The notes under the pieces were generated by a model. The model saw nothing but the letters and a program-made list of their open reading frames with translations. It was not told where the DNA came from and did no database searches. Positions 1 through 8,057 of a stretch of DNA of 64,000 bases are shown piece after piece. The stretch's first letter is position 1; each line of letters opens with the position of its first letter. Both the position numbers and the translations under genes were made by a program. The stretch comes from Bombilactobacillus folatiphilus (GTDB taxonomy: Bacteria > Bacillota > Bacilli > Lactobacillales > Lactobacillaceae). Where the stretch lies: positions 62,001 through 126,000 of the forward strand of contig NZ_CP093366.1 of assembly GCF_023380265.1 (NCBI RefSeq), written 5' to 3'.

Positions 1-1
1 T

Positions 2-148
2 TTTATTAAAGCTGAAGCTGTTTCATTTGCGGACTTGGATGAGCATGGTAGTATGCAAGCGGTGAAAGAAGCTGGTAAATTAAGGCTTGAAGGCAAGGAT
101 TACGTTGTCCAAGATGGCGATATTATCGAATTCCGGTTTAATGTGTAG
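2..148 (+). CDS. ychF: Ribosome-binding ATPase YchF, C-terminal end (partial)
   Basis: Only the last 48 codons are in the window; the 5' part lies upstream. The frame starting at base 2 ends with QDGDIIEFRFNV, the signature end of the TGS domain of the YchF/OLA1 P-loop ATPases, which bind ribosomes and are redox-responsive. It is followed after 8 bases by a DUF1129 gene, a common arrangement in lactobacilli, where this pair often sits near parB and the replication origin. The G domains are not visible, so the call rests on the conserved C-terminus and the neighbourhood. Confidence 0.85.
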   Translation, partial: FIKAEAVSFADLDEHGSMQAVKEAGKLRLEGKDYVVQDGDIIEFRFNV

Positions 149-156
149 GAGAGAGT

Positions 157-912
157 ATGGATCCCAGAGAAAAAAATGAGCAAAAACAAGCACAAAGTCA
201 GGAAAAAACAATTAAACGTCAACAACAGTTAGCGACGGAAGAACAGATCCGCAATGCTGATGCAACAGCTTTGTGGCAAAAATTGAGCCGCAAGAATGAA
301 GATTACTTATTTAAATTGCATAAAGCATTACAAAATAACGGTAAAACGACTTCGCAGGCGCAAGAAATCATTGATAATTTGTTGCCAGAAGTGTTGGAAA
401 ACCAGGTCAAAGGGATTACAGCGCGGCAACTTTACGGTAAAGTCGCTGATAAGCTAGACGCTACCTTGCATAGAAAGGTGCCGTCCCAGACAGCTGCTAA
501 TACACCAATGTGGCAGATGGCGGTTGATAATTCCCTATTGTTTATTGCCGTGTTTGCGGTCATGTACGGTATCATGAGTCTGTTTATCAAAAATCCAAGT
601 CGCGATAATCAAAGCGGAATTCTATCCATTTTGATTATTGCCATTATTTGGGGTGTGCTCTTTGGTTGGCTCAATAAGCGTATGATGACAAAAAAAGAGG
701 AGCGTGAACCATTTTGGAAAACGATTCTCGTCATTATTGTCGGACTGTTGTTTATGATGTTGGCTTGGTTATTCACGGTCTTGCTGCCACCAGTATTGAA
801 TCCAATTTTGCCAGCTTGGGCCGAAATTCTGATCGCGGTCGTGGCCTATGGCTTACGTTGGTTGTTCCGGCGGTATTATCATATTACTTTCAGTTCATTT
901 ACCGGTAAATAA
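157..912 (+). CDS. DUF1129 family membrane protein
   Basis: 251 aa. The N-terminal half (about residues 1-120) is soluble and charged, with a helical segment resembling other DUF1129 proteins (RKNEDYLFKLHKAL, then DNLLPEVLENQ). The C-terminal half carries about four hydrophobic segments (near residues 128-146, 153-170, 190-210 and 217-232) and a short basic tail. Start ATG follows GGAGAG with good spacing, 8 bases after ychF, so the two are probably co-transcribed. The family has no established function. A long imperfect hairpin with a T run follows the stop. Confidence 0.85.
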   Translation: MDPREKNEQKQAQSQEKTIKRQQQLATEEQIRNADATALWQKLSRKNEDYLFKLHKALQNNGKTTSQAQEIIDNLLPEVLENQVKGITARQLYGKVADKLDATLHRKVPSQTAANTPMWQMAVDNSLLFIAVFAVMYGIMSLFIKNPSRDNQSGILSILIIAIIWGVLFGWLNKRMMTKKEEREPFWKTILVIIVGLLFMMLAWLFTVLLPPVLNPILPAWAEILIAVVAYGLRWLFRRYYHITFSSFTGK

Positions 913-931
913 AACTTGTTTATGTAAAATT

Positions 932-977
932 AATGCTTCATTGTAGTTAGTCGAAGCTAGCTATGATGGGGCATTTT
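932..977 (+). terminator. Rho-independent terminator after ychF-DUF1129
   Basis: A long stem beginning TGCTTCATTGTAG pairs, with several G-U pairs, with CTATGATGGGGCA and is followed by TTTTT. It closes the ychF-DUF1129 operon. Confidence 0.7.
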
Positions 978-1005
978 TGAGAAATATACGGACAATGGCT
1001 TTTTC

Positions 1006-1033
1006 TTGTCTAAGGCTCGAATTGTGTTATTAT
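1006..1033 (+). promoter_or_regulatory. Promoter of the candidate antitoxin RNA
   Basis: TTGTCT (1006-1011), 16-bp spacer, TATTAT (1028-1033). It points toward the small toxin gene on the opposite strand, with no open frame of note before the terminator at 1118-1163, so it should drive a short untranslated RNA. Confidence 0.6.
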
Positions 1034-1038
1034 ATTCA

Positions 1039-1163
1039 TATAAAGAAAAAGCCTAGTGCGCTAACACTAAGCTTTAATGCAAGCCGTTTTAAAGACGGTA
1101 GCTAAATTTTAGAATTAAAAAACCATCCTAGAACTCGCTAAAGTTTATACAGGACGGTTTTTT
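1039..1163 (+). ncRNA. Candidate antisense antitoxin RNA
   Basis: The short transcript expected from the promoter at 1006-1033 has two compact hairpins: AAAGCCTAGTG with CACTAAGCTTT (about 1046-1075) and GCCGT with ACGG (about 1083-1098). It ends at a bidirectional terminator shared with the convergent toxin mRNA. This is the layout of Fst/TxpA-like type I toxin-antitoxin loci. The two RNAs overlap only over the terminator region; I could not find a second complementary block. Expression and function are inferred. Confidence 0.5.
1118..1163. terminator. Bidirectional terminator shared by toxin and antisense RNA
   Basis: AAAAAACCATCCT pairs with AGGACGGTTTTTT across a loop of about 18 bases. 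It has a T run in both directions, so it can end the minus-strand toxin mRNA and the plus-strand RNA. Confidence 0.75.
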
Positions 1164-1165
1164 AT

Positions 1166-1255
1166 TTACTTTTTGTGATTTAAAATCATCACAATGATTT
1201 GGACAATTACATTGCCAAATGAAATAATTACCATGAATAACTGGTAAATACTCAA
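1166..1255 (-). CDS. Holin-like toxin peptide (type I toxin-antitoxin)
   Basis: 29 aa starting at TTG: MSIYQLFMVIISFGNVIVQ, then a hydrophobic stretch ending in NHKK. One membrane-spanning helix with a short lysine tail and an SxYQLxMxIISFG start is the pattern of the tiny 'putative holin-like toxin' peptides common in lactobacilli and related to type I toxins. GGAAAGGA lies about 12 bases upstream. A second overlapping reading frame on the same mRNA (start near 1299, after AAGGAGGTG) would give a 56-aa basic peptide without family resemblance, and may serve only as leader or coupling frame. The -10 TATAAT for the mRNA is at 1361-1356. Function is inferred from resemblance and layout. Confidence 0.55.
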   Translation of the reverse strand: MSIYQLFMVIISFGNVIVQIIVMILNHKK

Positions 1256-1365
1256 GTAATGCTGTTTTCCTTTCCGTCAGTTTCTTCCGTATTCTCATAC
1301 GCAAGCACCTCCTTGAGAACAAACGGCTACCGCCCATAAAACTTCTTACTTTTATATTATATCAT

Positions 1366-1411
1366 AAAAAGCAGTTAAAAGCCTATTAGATTAGGATTTT
1401 GACCGCTTTTA
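1366..1411. terminator. Inverted repeat, probable terminator
   Basis: AAAAGCAGTTAAAAGCCTA and TAGGATTTTGACCGCTTTT form a nearly perfect stem with A and T runs on either side. It lies downstream of the minus-strand fic gene and directly upstream of the toxin mRNA, and probably ends fic transcription. Confidence 0.55.
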
Positions 1412-1484
1412 TGTGGAGTCCTTGTAATTAAATGTCGTTAGAAAATTCATCAAATCTTATCTAGTATTTTATTTTGACGATTAC

Positions 1485-2363
1485 TCATCGATCAATCTCT
1501 CCGTCTTTTTGTGCTTTATATTCCCTGAAAAGTTTATCCCAATCTAGTTTGCTTTTCGCAAAATCTTTTTGAGCCTCTTTTTCGTTTTCTTCACCTAATT
1601 CTAGTGTATCTGTTCTCCTATTCAATTCACTTTTGACATAATCCGCAATTAAATTTCTAAATGGACTCATATTTTTATCGGAGCGTGACGTTTCTAAAGC
1701 TTCCATATACTTATTTCTAGCTTCTTTAGACGGGTTAACATTAATCACAGGATAACCATTTTTGGTTAATGCAAAATTCATTAATAATCTAGCCGTTCGC
1801 CCATTACCATCTCTGAAAGGGTGAATTGAGACAAACTTTTGGTGTAAATCTGTGGCATATTGCACGGGGTGTAAAGTTTCTGAAGCTTGATTACTCCATT
1901 GAATCAGATTATCCATAGCTTGCGGAATGTCATAAGGTGCCAAATATGGGTGATCTTCTAAACTATATGGATAAACATCAATTTGTCGATATTTTCCAGC
2001 TTCGTCTTTAGATTGTAAAGTTTCCAGTGTAGCTATACGGTTTAGATTACGAATATCAATTGTCTGCAAGGGCCTTTTTTCAGTTGCTAATTCTTGCATA
2101 TAACCATACGCTTCATTTAAATCAATAATTTCTAGTGTTTCCCTAATCGTCTTACCATGAATCGTTGCTCCTAGACCACTATTAATAATTGCTGCTGTTT
2201 CATATTTATTGAACGTATTTCCCTCAATGGCTGCTGAAGACCAAACGTGCTCAATGCGAATATTTTTCTCTAACTGTTTAACTTCTGTGGGAGGGAGTGG
2301 CCGATATTGATTCATTTTATCTTTTAATTGCGTTAATTCTGTTAATTTAGCTTCGTAATTCAT
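1485..2363 (-). CDS. Fic domain protein (probable AMP transferase)
   Basis: 292 aa. Fic enzymes transfer AMP, or another nucleotide part, to a hydroxyl of a target protein. The catalytic loop HPFRDGNGR is intact (about residues 181-189). An inhibitory helix motif of the form (S/T)xxxE(G/N) is present as SAAIEG (about residues 43-48), so this is a self-inhibited class II-type Fic protein. Start was set at the internal ATG because AGAGGTGATG precedes it at good spacing; the longer frame to 2411 has no such site. It stands alone with no obvious antitoxin partner. Target unknown. Confidence 0.85.
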   Translation of the reverse strand: MNYEAKLTELTQLKDKMNQYRPLPPTEVKQLEKNIRIEHVWSSAAIEGNTFNKYETAAIINSGLGATIHGKTIRETLEIIDLNEAYGYMQELATEKRPLQTIDIRNLNRIATLETLQSKDEAGKYRQIDVYPYSLEDHPYLAPYDIPQAMDNLIQWSNQASETLHPVQYATDLHQKFVSIHPFRDGNGRTARLLMNFALTKNGYPVINVNPSKEARNKYMEALETSRSDKNMSPFRNLIADYVKSELNRRTDTLELGEENEKEAQKDFAKSKLDWDKLFREYKAQKDGEIDR

Positions 2364-2441
2364 TAAATCATCACCTCTATTAATTGATAGTTTATCATTT
2401 TTAAATTTCATTATCGTTTGAGCTAAAATTGAATTAATTTT

Positions 2442-3461
2442 TTATCTTTTCCATCCAGCTAATATGACTTTGCCAACCATTCGCCCCGATTCGATATCGT
2501 GATGGGCCTGACGCAGGTTAGTTGCGTTGATTGGTGAATAACTGATTTTATTGATGGGAATCAAGAGTTTAGTTTCGTATAACTTAGCCAATTTACTTAA
2601 AATGTCATGTTGAGTCATCATGGATGGCAACTGGTAGTAAGATTTGCTGTACATCCACTCCCAGCTGAAAGTGACCCTTTTTTTGGTTAATTTTTGTAAA
2701 TCAATTAATTGGTGATTTTCTGTTGTTGCCACCACTTGACCGTCGGGTTTGATCAGTTCGGCAATTTCTGACCAGTGTGCATCAAGGTTATTTAAATTTA
2801 AAATTTTATCGACATAACGAAAACCGAGAGCTCGCATTTGTGAAACCAAATCTTGGTGATGATCAATAATAAAATCGGCGCCTAAGTCTTGAACCCAAGC
2901 AACAGATTGAGGTTTGGAAGCCGTGGCAATCACAGTTAAACCGGCCAACTTGGCTAATTGAATCGCCATTGAACCCACGCCACCGGATCCATTAATAATG
3001 AGAATTTTATCGTTTTTTTGAAGCGAAAACTTTTCAAATAACGATTCATATGCGGTTAAACCAACTAATGGGACGGCAGCTGCTTGTTCATCAGACAAAT
3101 TTTGAGGAGCGGTTCCGACAATTCGTTCATCAACTGCCTGCAATTGTGTGTTACTTCCAGAACGTTGGAAGTCACCAGCATACCAAACACGATCGCCGGG
3201 TTGAAACAAAGTAACTTCTTTGCCCACCGCCTGCACTTGACCGACAGCATCCCAACCAAGCACTTTGGGATGTTTAAGACGTTGGGCGGAGCCACCGCCA
3301 CGCACGCCCGTATCAACCGGATTCACAGAAACGGCGTTGACTTGTACTAAAAGATCATGCGCTTTCATGGTTGGGGTTGTGACCGTAATATCTTGTAAGC
3401 TGTTTGGATTAGAAATCGGTAAATGTTGGTAAAAGCCTACAGCTGCGATTTGATTATTCAT
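2442..3461 (-). CDS. Zinc-type alcohol dehydrogenase-like oxidoreductase (MDR family)
   Basis: 339 aa. NAD(P)H-dependent medium-chain reductase of the quinone oxidoreductase/ZADH group. It has the N-terminal GroES-like fold with SVNPVDTGVR and HPKVLGWDAVGQV, and a Rossmann nucleotide site (INGSGGVGSMAIQLAK) near residues 155-172. The zinc ligands of true alcohol dehydrogenases are not evident. Start ATG is preceded by AAAGGAG; the open frame runs further upstream without a site. It is divergent from an HxlR regulator, a frequent pairing in which the regulator senses electrophiles or quinones and controls the reductase. Confidence 0.88.
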   Translation of the reverse strand: MNNQIAAVGFYQHLPISNPNSLQDITVTTPTMKAHDLLVQVNAVSVNPVDTGVRGGGSAQRLKHPKVLGWDAVGQVQAVGKEVTLFQPGDRVWYAGDFQRSGSNTQLQAVDERIVGTAPQNLSDEQAAAVPLVGLTAYESLFEKFSLQKNDKILIINGSGGVGSMAIQLAKLAGLTVIATASKPQSVAWVQDLGADFIIDHHQDLVSQMRALGFRYVDKILNLNNLDAHWSEIAELIKPDGQVVATTENHQLIDLQKLTKKRVTFSWEWMYSKSYYQLPSMMTQHDILSKLAKLYETKLLIPINKISYSPINATNLRQAHHDIESGRMVGKVILAGWKR

Positions 3462-3605
3462 AATGTGCTCCTTTTTAGTTAATATATTGAATAGCTTAAC
3501 TGGGATTTTGAAAATGTTAATAGGTGAATTTAAATTCACCATAAATTTTTTCTAAAAAATGCTAAAATTAATTATGAGATAATAATGATAAGTAGGTTAA
3601 TAAAA

Positions 3606-3938
3606 ATGCGGAAAATTTATGATTGTGATCCCGGTTGTCCCGTTCAAAATACGATGATGTTTCTGGCAGGCAAATGGAAGTGTGTGATTTTGTATCATTT
3701 ATTTCAGGAAGAAGTTTTACGTTTTTCTGAATTGCAACGAAAACTGCCGTATGTCAATAAAAGAATGTTGGCCAAACAATTACTGGAATTAGAGAAGGAC
3801 GAAATCATCGCCAAAAAAGTGTATCCCGTTTATCCACTCAAAACAGAATATTCCGTGACGGATTTTGGGGCCACCTTTTATCCAATCATTCATGAGATGA
3901 TGAATTGGGGCGAAAAGTATCTGGACGCTGTTAGATAA
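3606..3938 (+). CDS. HxlR family transcriptional regulator
   Basis: 110 aa from the ATG at 3606 (an upstream in-frame ATG at 3585 would add 7 residues). Winged helix-turn-helix of the HxlR/MarR-like group: CPVQNTMMFLAGKWKCVILYHL, recognition region FSELQRKLPYVNKRMLAKQL, wing and VYPVYPLKTEYSVTDFG. Cysteines near the N-terminus (CDPGCP) are typical of members sensing reactive compounds. It is transcribed away from the oxidoreductase gene across a 144-bp shared promoter region, so it most likely controls that gene and itself. GTAGG upstream is a modest ribosome site. Confidence 0.85.
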   Translation: MRKIYDCDPGCPVQNTMMFLAGKWKCVILYHLFQEEVLRFSELQRKLPYVNKRMLAKQLLELEKDEIIAKKVYPVYPLKTEYSVTDFGATFYPIIHEMMNWGEKYLDAVR

Positions 3939-3953
3939 AAATAGATTAAACAA

Positions 3954-4003
3954 CACAAAAAAACACCAAATTATCCAATTAAAGATAGTTTGATGGCTTT
4001 TTT
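3954..4003. terminator. Bidirectional terminator between hxlR-type gene and alarmone synthetase
   Basis: ACCAAATTATC pairs with GATAGTTTGATGG, with an A run on the left and a T run on the right. It lies between convergent genes. Confidence 0.6.
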
Positions 4004-4013
4004 GGAGATGCAA

Positions 4014-4709
4014 TTATTTTGATTTATCTAAATCTTTAGCAATTTGTTGCATCCCAACTTCAATATCGTTGATTCGTTGGGAATAGTCGCCCAATTTTTG
4101 CGTATAAGAGTCAGCTTTTTGCGCACTCGTCTCATTTTTATAGTGTAATTTGTGTTCCAAACTGGCCCACATTTCCATGCCGCTGGTCCGTAGTTGGACT
4201 TCGACGGGGACATCTTTATGTGTTTTATTCGCCAAGAATACGGGCACACTAACCACCAGATGAAAACCACGATAACCGTTTGCCTTAGGGTGATTTAAGT
4301 AATCTTTGGTCTTGAGCACTTTGACGTCATCTTGATTACTAAGAACGTCTTTCACACGTAAAATATCATCTAAATAGTTGGTAATTACGCGAATGCCGGC
4401 AATATCCAGCATATTCTTGTTAATACTGGCCAGTGAAAAAGGCAGCTGCTTGCGCCGTAATTTTTCAAACAAACTGGACGGACTTTTGAGGCGTTCTTCG
4501 ATCAAATGGATCGGATTATGGTGATGGGCGATAGAATATTCGTCATCTAAATTCACGAGCTTGGTACCAATTTCGTTAATCGCGGAGCGCCGTAACATAT
4601 ATAAATGAATCAGTTGGTTCAAGTCAAGATCTTGATCTTGGAGCAAAACGGAGCTGATTTGTGTTTCAATTTGATCAATACTTAAAAAATTATTACGTTC
4701 TAAAATCAT
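4014..4709 (-). CDS. Small alarmone synthetase (GTP pyrophosphokinase, RelP/RelQ-like)
   Basis: 231 aa with only the RelA/SpoT synthetase domain: no hydrolase, TGS or ACT domains, the size of small alarmone synthetases. Visible motifs are MLDIAGIRVI (metal-binding Asp), LNHPKANGYRGFH (substrate G-loop, slightly diverged from the usual YRSLH) and VEVQLRTSGMEMWASLEHK with the catalytic Glu. It makes (p)ppGpp from ATP and GTP or GDP under envelope or other stress. Start ATG has GGAGG six bases upstream. Assignment to RelP rather than RelQ is not secure. Confidence 0.88.
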   Translation of the reverse strand: MILERNNFLSIDQIETQISSVLLQDQDLDLNQLIHLYMLRRSAINEIGTKLVNLDDEYSIAHHHNPIHLIEERLKSPSSLFEKLRRKQLPFSLASINKNMLDIAGIRVITNYLDDILRVKDVLSNQDDVKVLKTKDYLNHPKANGYRGFHLVVSVPVFLANKTHKDVPVEVQLRTSGMEMWASLEHKLHYKNETSAQKADSYTQKLGDYSQRINDIEVGMQQIAKDLDKSK

Positions 4710-4767
4710 AAAAACCTCCAGATTTTTTAATTATAAGACTTTCGGTGACTAATTCAACGACAATGAC

Positions 4768-4813
4768 TTGCCAAAAAGGGGATTTCGTATTAAAATTACA
4801 ACTTGTAATTTTA
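4768..4813 (+). promoter_or_regulatory. Promoter and 23-bp palindromic operator of the tetR-yhgE operon
   Basis: TTGCCA (4768-4773), 17-bp spacer, TAAAAT (4791-4796). The -10 box is part of a perfect 23-bp palindrome, TAAAATTACAA-C-TTGTAATTTTA (4791-4813), and a further half-site GTTACAA lies just downstream. A repressor on this palindrome would block polymerase; the TetR protein encoded next is the obvious candidate. Confidence 0.75.
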
Positions 4814-4841
4814 GAGTTACAAATAGAAAGATGGTGTGGAG

Positions 4842-5405
4842 ATGAGTAATCAAAGAGTGACCAAAGACCAAATTATTCAGACAGCTCAAGGAATAATTTT
4901 CCACGAAGGGTTAACGGCTTTGTCTTTTCCACGCTTATCTAAAATGCTGGCGATCAGATCACAGGCACTGTACAACTATTTTGATAACTTGGACGATTTG
5001 GTCAATCAAATTGGCGCCATTTTTATGGATAATCTCTATCAACAAGTCATTGAGAGCTTAGTTGGTTTGTCTGGCAAAGCTGCTTTTAAGAAGTATGCGG
5101 AAGTCGCACATGATTATTTTGAGAGCCAAGGTAAGATGGTGGAGTTGATTTATGATGTGCATAAAGTCAATCGTGAGAGCCAGTTTTATCAAAATACGGC
5201 CAAAGTGTTGGCGTTGTTGAATAAGTTAGTTGACAGTGTGCATCTGAAGCAAATGCACGCACAAAGTTATGTACAAACATTAATTAGTTCAGTTTTGGGA
5301 TTTACGGCAATTGAAATGATGGGTTTTTTGCCACCAGAAAAAAAGCAACGGCAACTCGAATTTCAAGAGCTATTGAATTTGCAACTGAGCGAAATTGATG
5401 AATAA
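4842..5405 (+). CDS. TetR/AcrR family transcriptional regulator
   Basis: 187 aa. N-terminal TetR helix-turn-helix: TKDQIIQTAQGIIFHEGLTALSF, then LSKMLAIRSQALYNYFDNLDDL with the family's YxYF-type recognition helix. The C-terminal ligand domain is all-helical and unassigned. A GTG two codons earlier is an alternative start. The gene sits 22 bases before a yhgE-type gene and behind a perfect palindromic operator, so it very probably represses itself and the YhgE/Pip protein. Confidence 0.87.
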   Translation: MSNQRVTKDQIIQTAQGIIFHEGLTALSFPRLSKMLAIRSQALYNYFDNLDDLVNQIGAIFMDNLYQQVIESLVGLSGKAAFKKYAEVAHDYFESQGKMVELIYDVHKVNRESQFYQNTAKVLALLNKLVDSVHLKQMHAQSYVQTLISSVLGFTAIEMMGFLPPEKKQRQLEFQELLNLQLSEIDE

Positions 5406-5427
5406 ATAAGGAGCAGAGCACAGTCAG

Positions 5428-7818
5428 ATGATTAAGAAAGAATTCCAGTTTATTAAGCATAATCGCTTAATCTTGATTTCGTTGATAGCCATTGCGTTCA
5501 TCCCCTTTTTGTATTCCATTTTTTTCCTAAGATCAGTTTGGGATCCTTACGGACATACGGGTGATTTGCCCGTGGCGGTGGTGAATCAGGACCAAGCCGT
5601 GAAGTATGAAGGCAAGAAGTTGGCAGTTGGCAAGCAATTAACTAAAAAATTAAAGTCCAATCATGATTTAGGTTGGCGTTTTGTTTCACCCCAAGTTGCG
5701 CAAAAAGGTCTGAAAGATCGCAAATATTATACGGTCATCACGATTCCGCGGAATTTTTCCAAAAATGCGGCGACAGCTTTAAATAAGAAGCCTAAGCAAA
5801 TGCAACTCAAGTATGAAACTAATGGTTCGCTCAATTATATTGGTCAAGTAGTCAGTAAAATGGGTGTCGATCAGTTGAATACGCAGATTCGTTCTTCAGT
5901 GACGCAGGCTTACGCGCAAGCGATGTTTGAAGCTTTGCACGTGGTCAGTCATGGGATGAAACAAGCTGGGGACGGAGCAGCGCAATTGAATACAGGAACG
6001 GTCGCGTTGAATGATGGTTTGAATCGGTATACGGCGGCGATTTCGCAAGTGGATAATGGGGTTCAAAGTTTGAATCTTAGTGTGGCACCCTTAACTAGCG
6101 GCTTGGCTCAATTACAGCAACAGGTGCAACCACTAGGCAGTGGCGTGGGTCAGTTGACCACTGGTGCTGATCAATTAAGTAACGGCTTGACGCAATTGCA
6201 AAATGCGGTGAGTGCGAGTGCTTCAGGCAGTCAACAAGCTCAATTACAACAAGTCGTGGCTGCTTTGCCACAAATTAATACTGGTTTACAGCAATTGAAT
6301 CAAAGTTTACAAGCTAGTCAAAATTTACTGGGCGGTTTGACGAATTTGCAGATGAGCTTAAGTAATGTCGGTGCACAAACCCAAACAATCGGGGCTAATT
6401 TAACACAAGCTCAACAAACATTGGCTAATTTGCAGGCAACTGGTGGTACTACCGGCGCCAACAGTTCGGATGTTGTTGGGCAAGTTAATCAAGCTTTAGC
6501 TAATCAAGGACTTACGCAATTAACACCAGAACAGCAAAGTGTGCTCGCTCAAGTGATGCAACAAACTGCCGCGCAAAATAGTACGAACGAAGACGTCACC
6601 ACGGCTTTGCAAAGTGTGGCTGGTAATTTGCAGACAGCAGGGACAGCAACGCAAGCAATTAGCGGTAACTTGCAACAAATACAGCAGGTCCAGCCACAGC
6701 TTCAACAAATTCAGGGGCAAATTGGACAATTACAGAGTAGTGTCAGTCAGTTAGCACAAGCGTCAAATGTCGCTTTACCGGGTGCTAGTCAGGCAATTAC
6801 GCAATTGAATTCGGGTGTCCAAGGTATTCAAGGTGCGTTAAACGGCACGGGCACTCAAACTGGTTTGACGAGTGGTGCCAACCAATTAGCGACAGGCTTG
6901 TCGCAATTGAATCAATCAGTGCCAACGTTAATGAATGGAATTAATCAATTAAGTGCTGGTGGCCAGCAATTAGGTAGTGGGGTCGGTCAATTAGCCAGCG
7001 CGACAGAACAACTCAATGCAACAGGACCAAGTTTAACTGCTGGTAGTCAGCAATTACTTGGCGGCACGCAACAATTAAGTCAATCGTTGCAGGATGGTGC
7101 TAAACAACTGGGGAGTATCAAACCAACGAAGCGCAATACCAAAATGATTGCGGAACCGTCCAAAGTTAAGCACAAAGAATACAGTCATGTGGCCGATTAT
7201 GGTCATGCCTTGGCGCCATATGTCTTGTCATTAGCTTTATATGTTGGTTCAATTGTCTTTAACTTTGCTTATCCCATTCGCAAAGTTGCCGAAAAGGGCA
7301 AACCAGCTTGGCAATGGTTCTTAAGTAAGGTCACCGTCGGTGGCATTGTTGCCGTAGCGATGGCGATTGTGGAAGCGGGACTGATGTTAATCGGTGGTAT
7401 CCAGCCAGATAATTTGGCTCAATATTTCACCACGGCGATTATCTTCTCGTTATCTTCAATGTACTTGATTATGCTCTTATCAATGTTGTTTGATAATCCG
7501 GGACGTTTTGTGGCGATGGTGTTATTGATGTTGCAATTAGGCGGTTCCGGCGGAACCTTCCCAATGCAATTAACCAGTCATTTTTATAATGTGATTCATC
7601 CATATTTACCGATGACTTATTCGATTGATGCCTTCCGCGAAGCAATTACTTCCGGACTAGGCAATGAAGTCTTTGGACAGGCAATGTTGATCTTATTAGC
7701 ATTGATTATTGTTTGCTTAATCTTATTGTATTTCAGCATGGATTTCTTGCAGAAAAAGCATTTAGATGGTAAATCGCAATTGGACGATAATCAAGAATTG
7801 CAAGCGGTCGAAGAATAA
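5428..7818 (+). CDS. YhgE/Pip domain membrane protein
   Basis: 796 aa. N-terminal membrane helix (about residues 12-33) followed by the YhgE/Pip extracytoplasmic start SVWDPYGHTGDLPVAVVNQD. A long extracellular region (about 170-570) is built of repeated QLNxG/QLxxG heptad-like units very rich in Gln, Ser and Thr. The C-terminus has about five or six membrane helices of the ABC-2 permease type (about 590-780). Relatives include the phage infection protein Pip of Lactococcus and the YhgE-like component of type VII secretion. AAGGAG lies 14 bases before the ATG, a long spacing. Regulated with the upstream TetR gene; substrate unknown. Confidence 0.88.
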   Translation: MIKKEFQFIKHNRLILISLIAIAFIPFLYSIFFLRSVWDPYGHTGDLPVAVVNQDQAVKYEGKKLAVGKQLTKKLKSNHDLGWRFVSPQVAQKGLKDRKYYTVITIPRNFSKNAATALNKKPKQMQLKYETNGSLNYIGQVVSKMGVDQLNTQIRSSVTQAYAQAMFEALHVVSHGMKQAGDGAAQLNTGTVALNDGLNRYTAAISQVDNGVQSLNLSVAPLTSGLAQLQQQVQPLGSGVGQLTTGADQLSNGLTQLQNAVSASASGSQQAQLQQVVAALPQINTGLQQLNQSLQASQNLLGGLTNLQMSLSNVGAQTQTIGANLTQAQQTLANLQATGGTTGANSSDVVGQVNQALANQGLTQLTPEQQSVLAQVMQQTAAQNSTNEDVTTALQSVAGNLQTAGTATQAISGNLQQIQQVQPQLQQIQGQIGQLQSSVSQLAQASNVALPGASQAITQLNSGVQGIQGALNGTGTQTGLTSGANQLATGLSQLNQSVPTLMNGINQLSAGGQQLGSGVGQLASATEQLNATGPSLTAGSQQLLGGTQQLSQSLQDGAKQLGSIKPTKRNTKMIAEPSKVKHKEYSHVADYGHALAPYVLSLALYVGSIVFNFAYPIRKVAEKGKPAWQWFLSKVTVGGIVAVAMAIVEAGLMLIGGIQPDNLAQYFTTAIIFSLSSMYLIMLLSMLFDNPGRFVAMVLLMLQLGGSGGTFPMQLTSHFYNVIHPYLPMTYSIDAFREAITSGLGNEVFGQAMLILLALIIVCLILLYFSMDFLQKKHLDGKSQLDDNQELQAVEE

Positions 7819-7831
7819 AGATTGTAAGCAT

Positions 7832-7883
7832 TAAAAAAGAAAGCTGAAATTTGAGTGATCAAATTGTCGGCTTTCTTTTTTTG
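7832..7883 (+). terminator. Rho-independent terminator after yhgE-type gene
   Basis: AAAGAAAGCTGAAATTTG pairs with AAATTGTCGGCTTTCTTT and is followed by a T run. Confidence 0.8.
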
Positions 7884-8057
7884 TGGTGATCAAGTTAAAA
7901 AATAAACAAAAAGTATATTGTCAAAGCGAATAGATAATGCTAAATTGAAATGGTTGTATAGTTTTTTACATAATAATGATTATATTTGTATAAAAGCGTC
8001 AATAAATTGTTTAAATTATAAAATAAAATCAAAAATCAAAGGAATTGTTATCAAATC

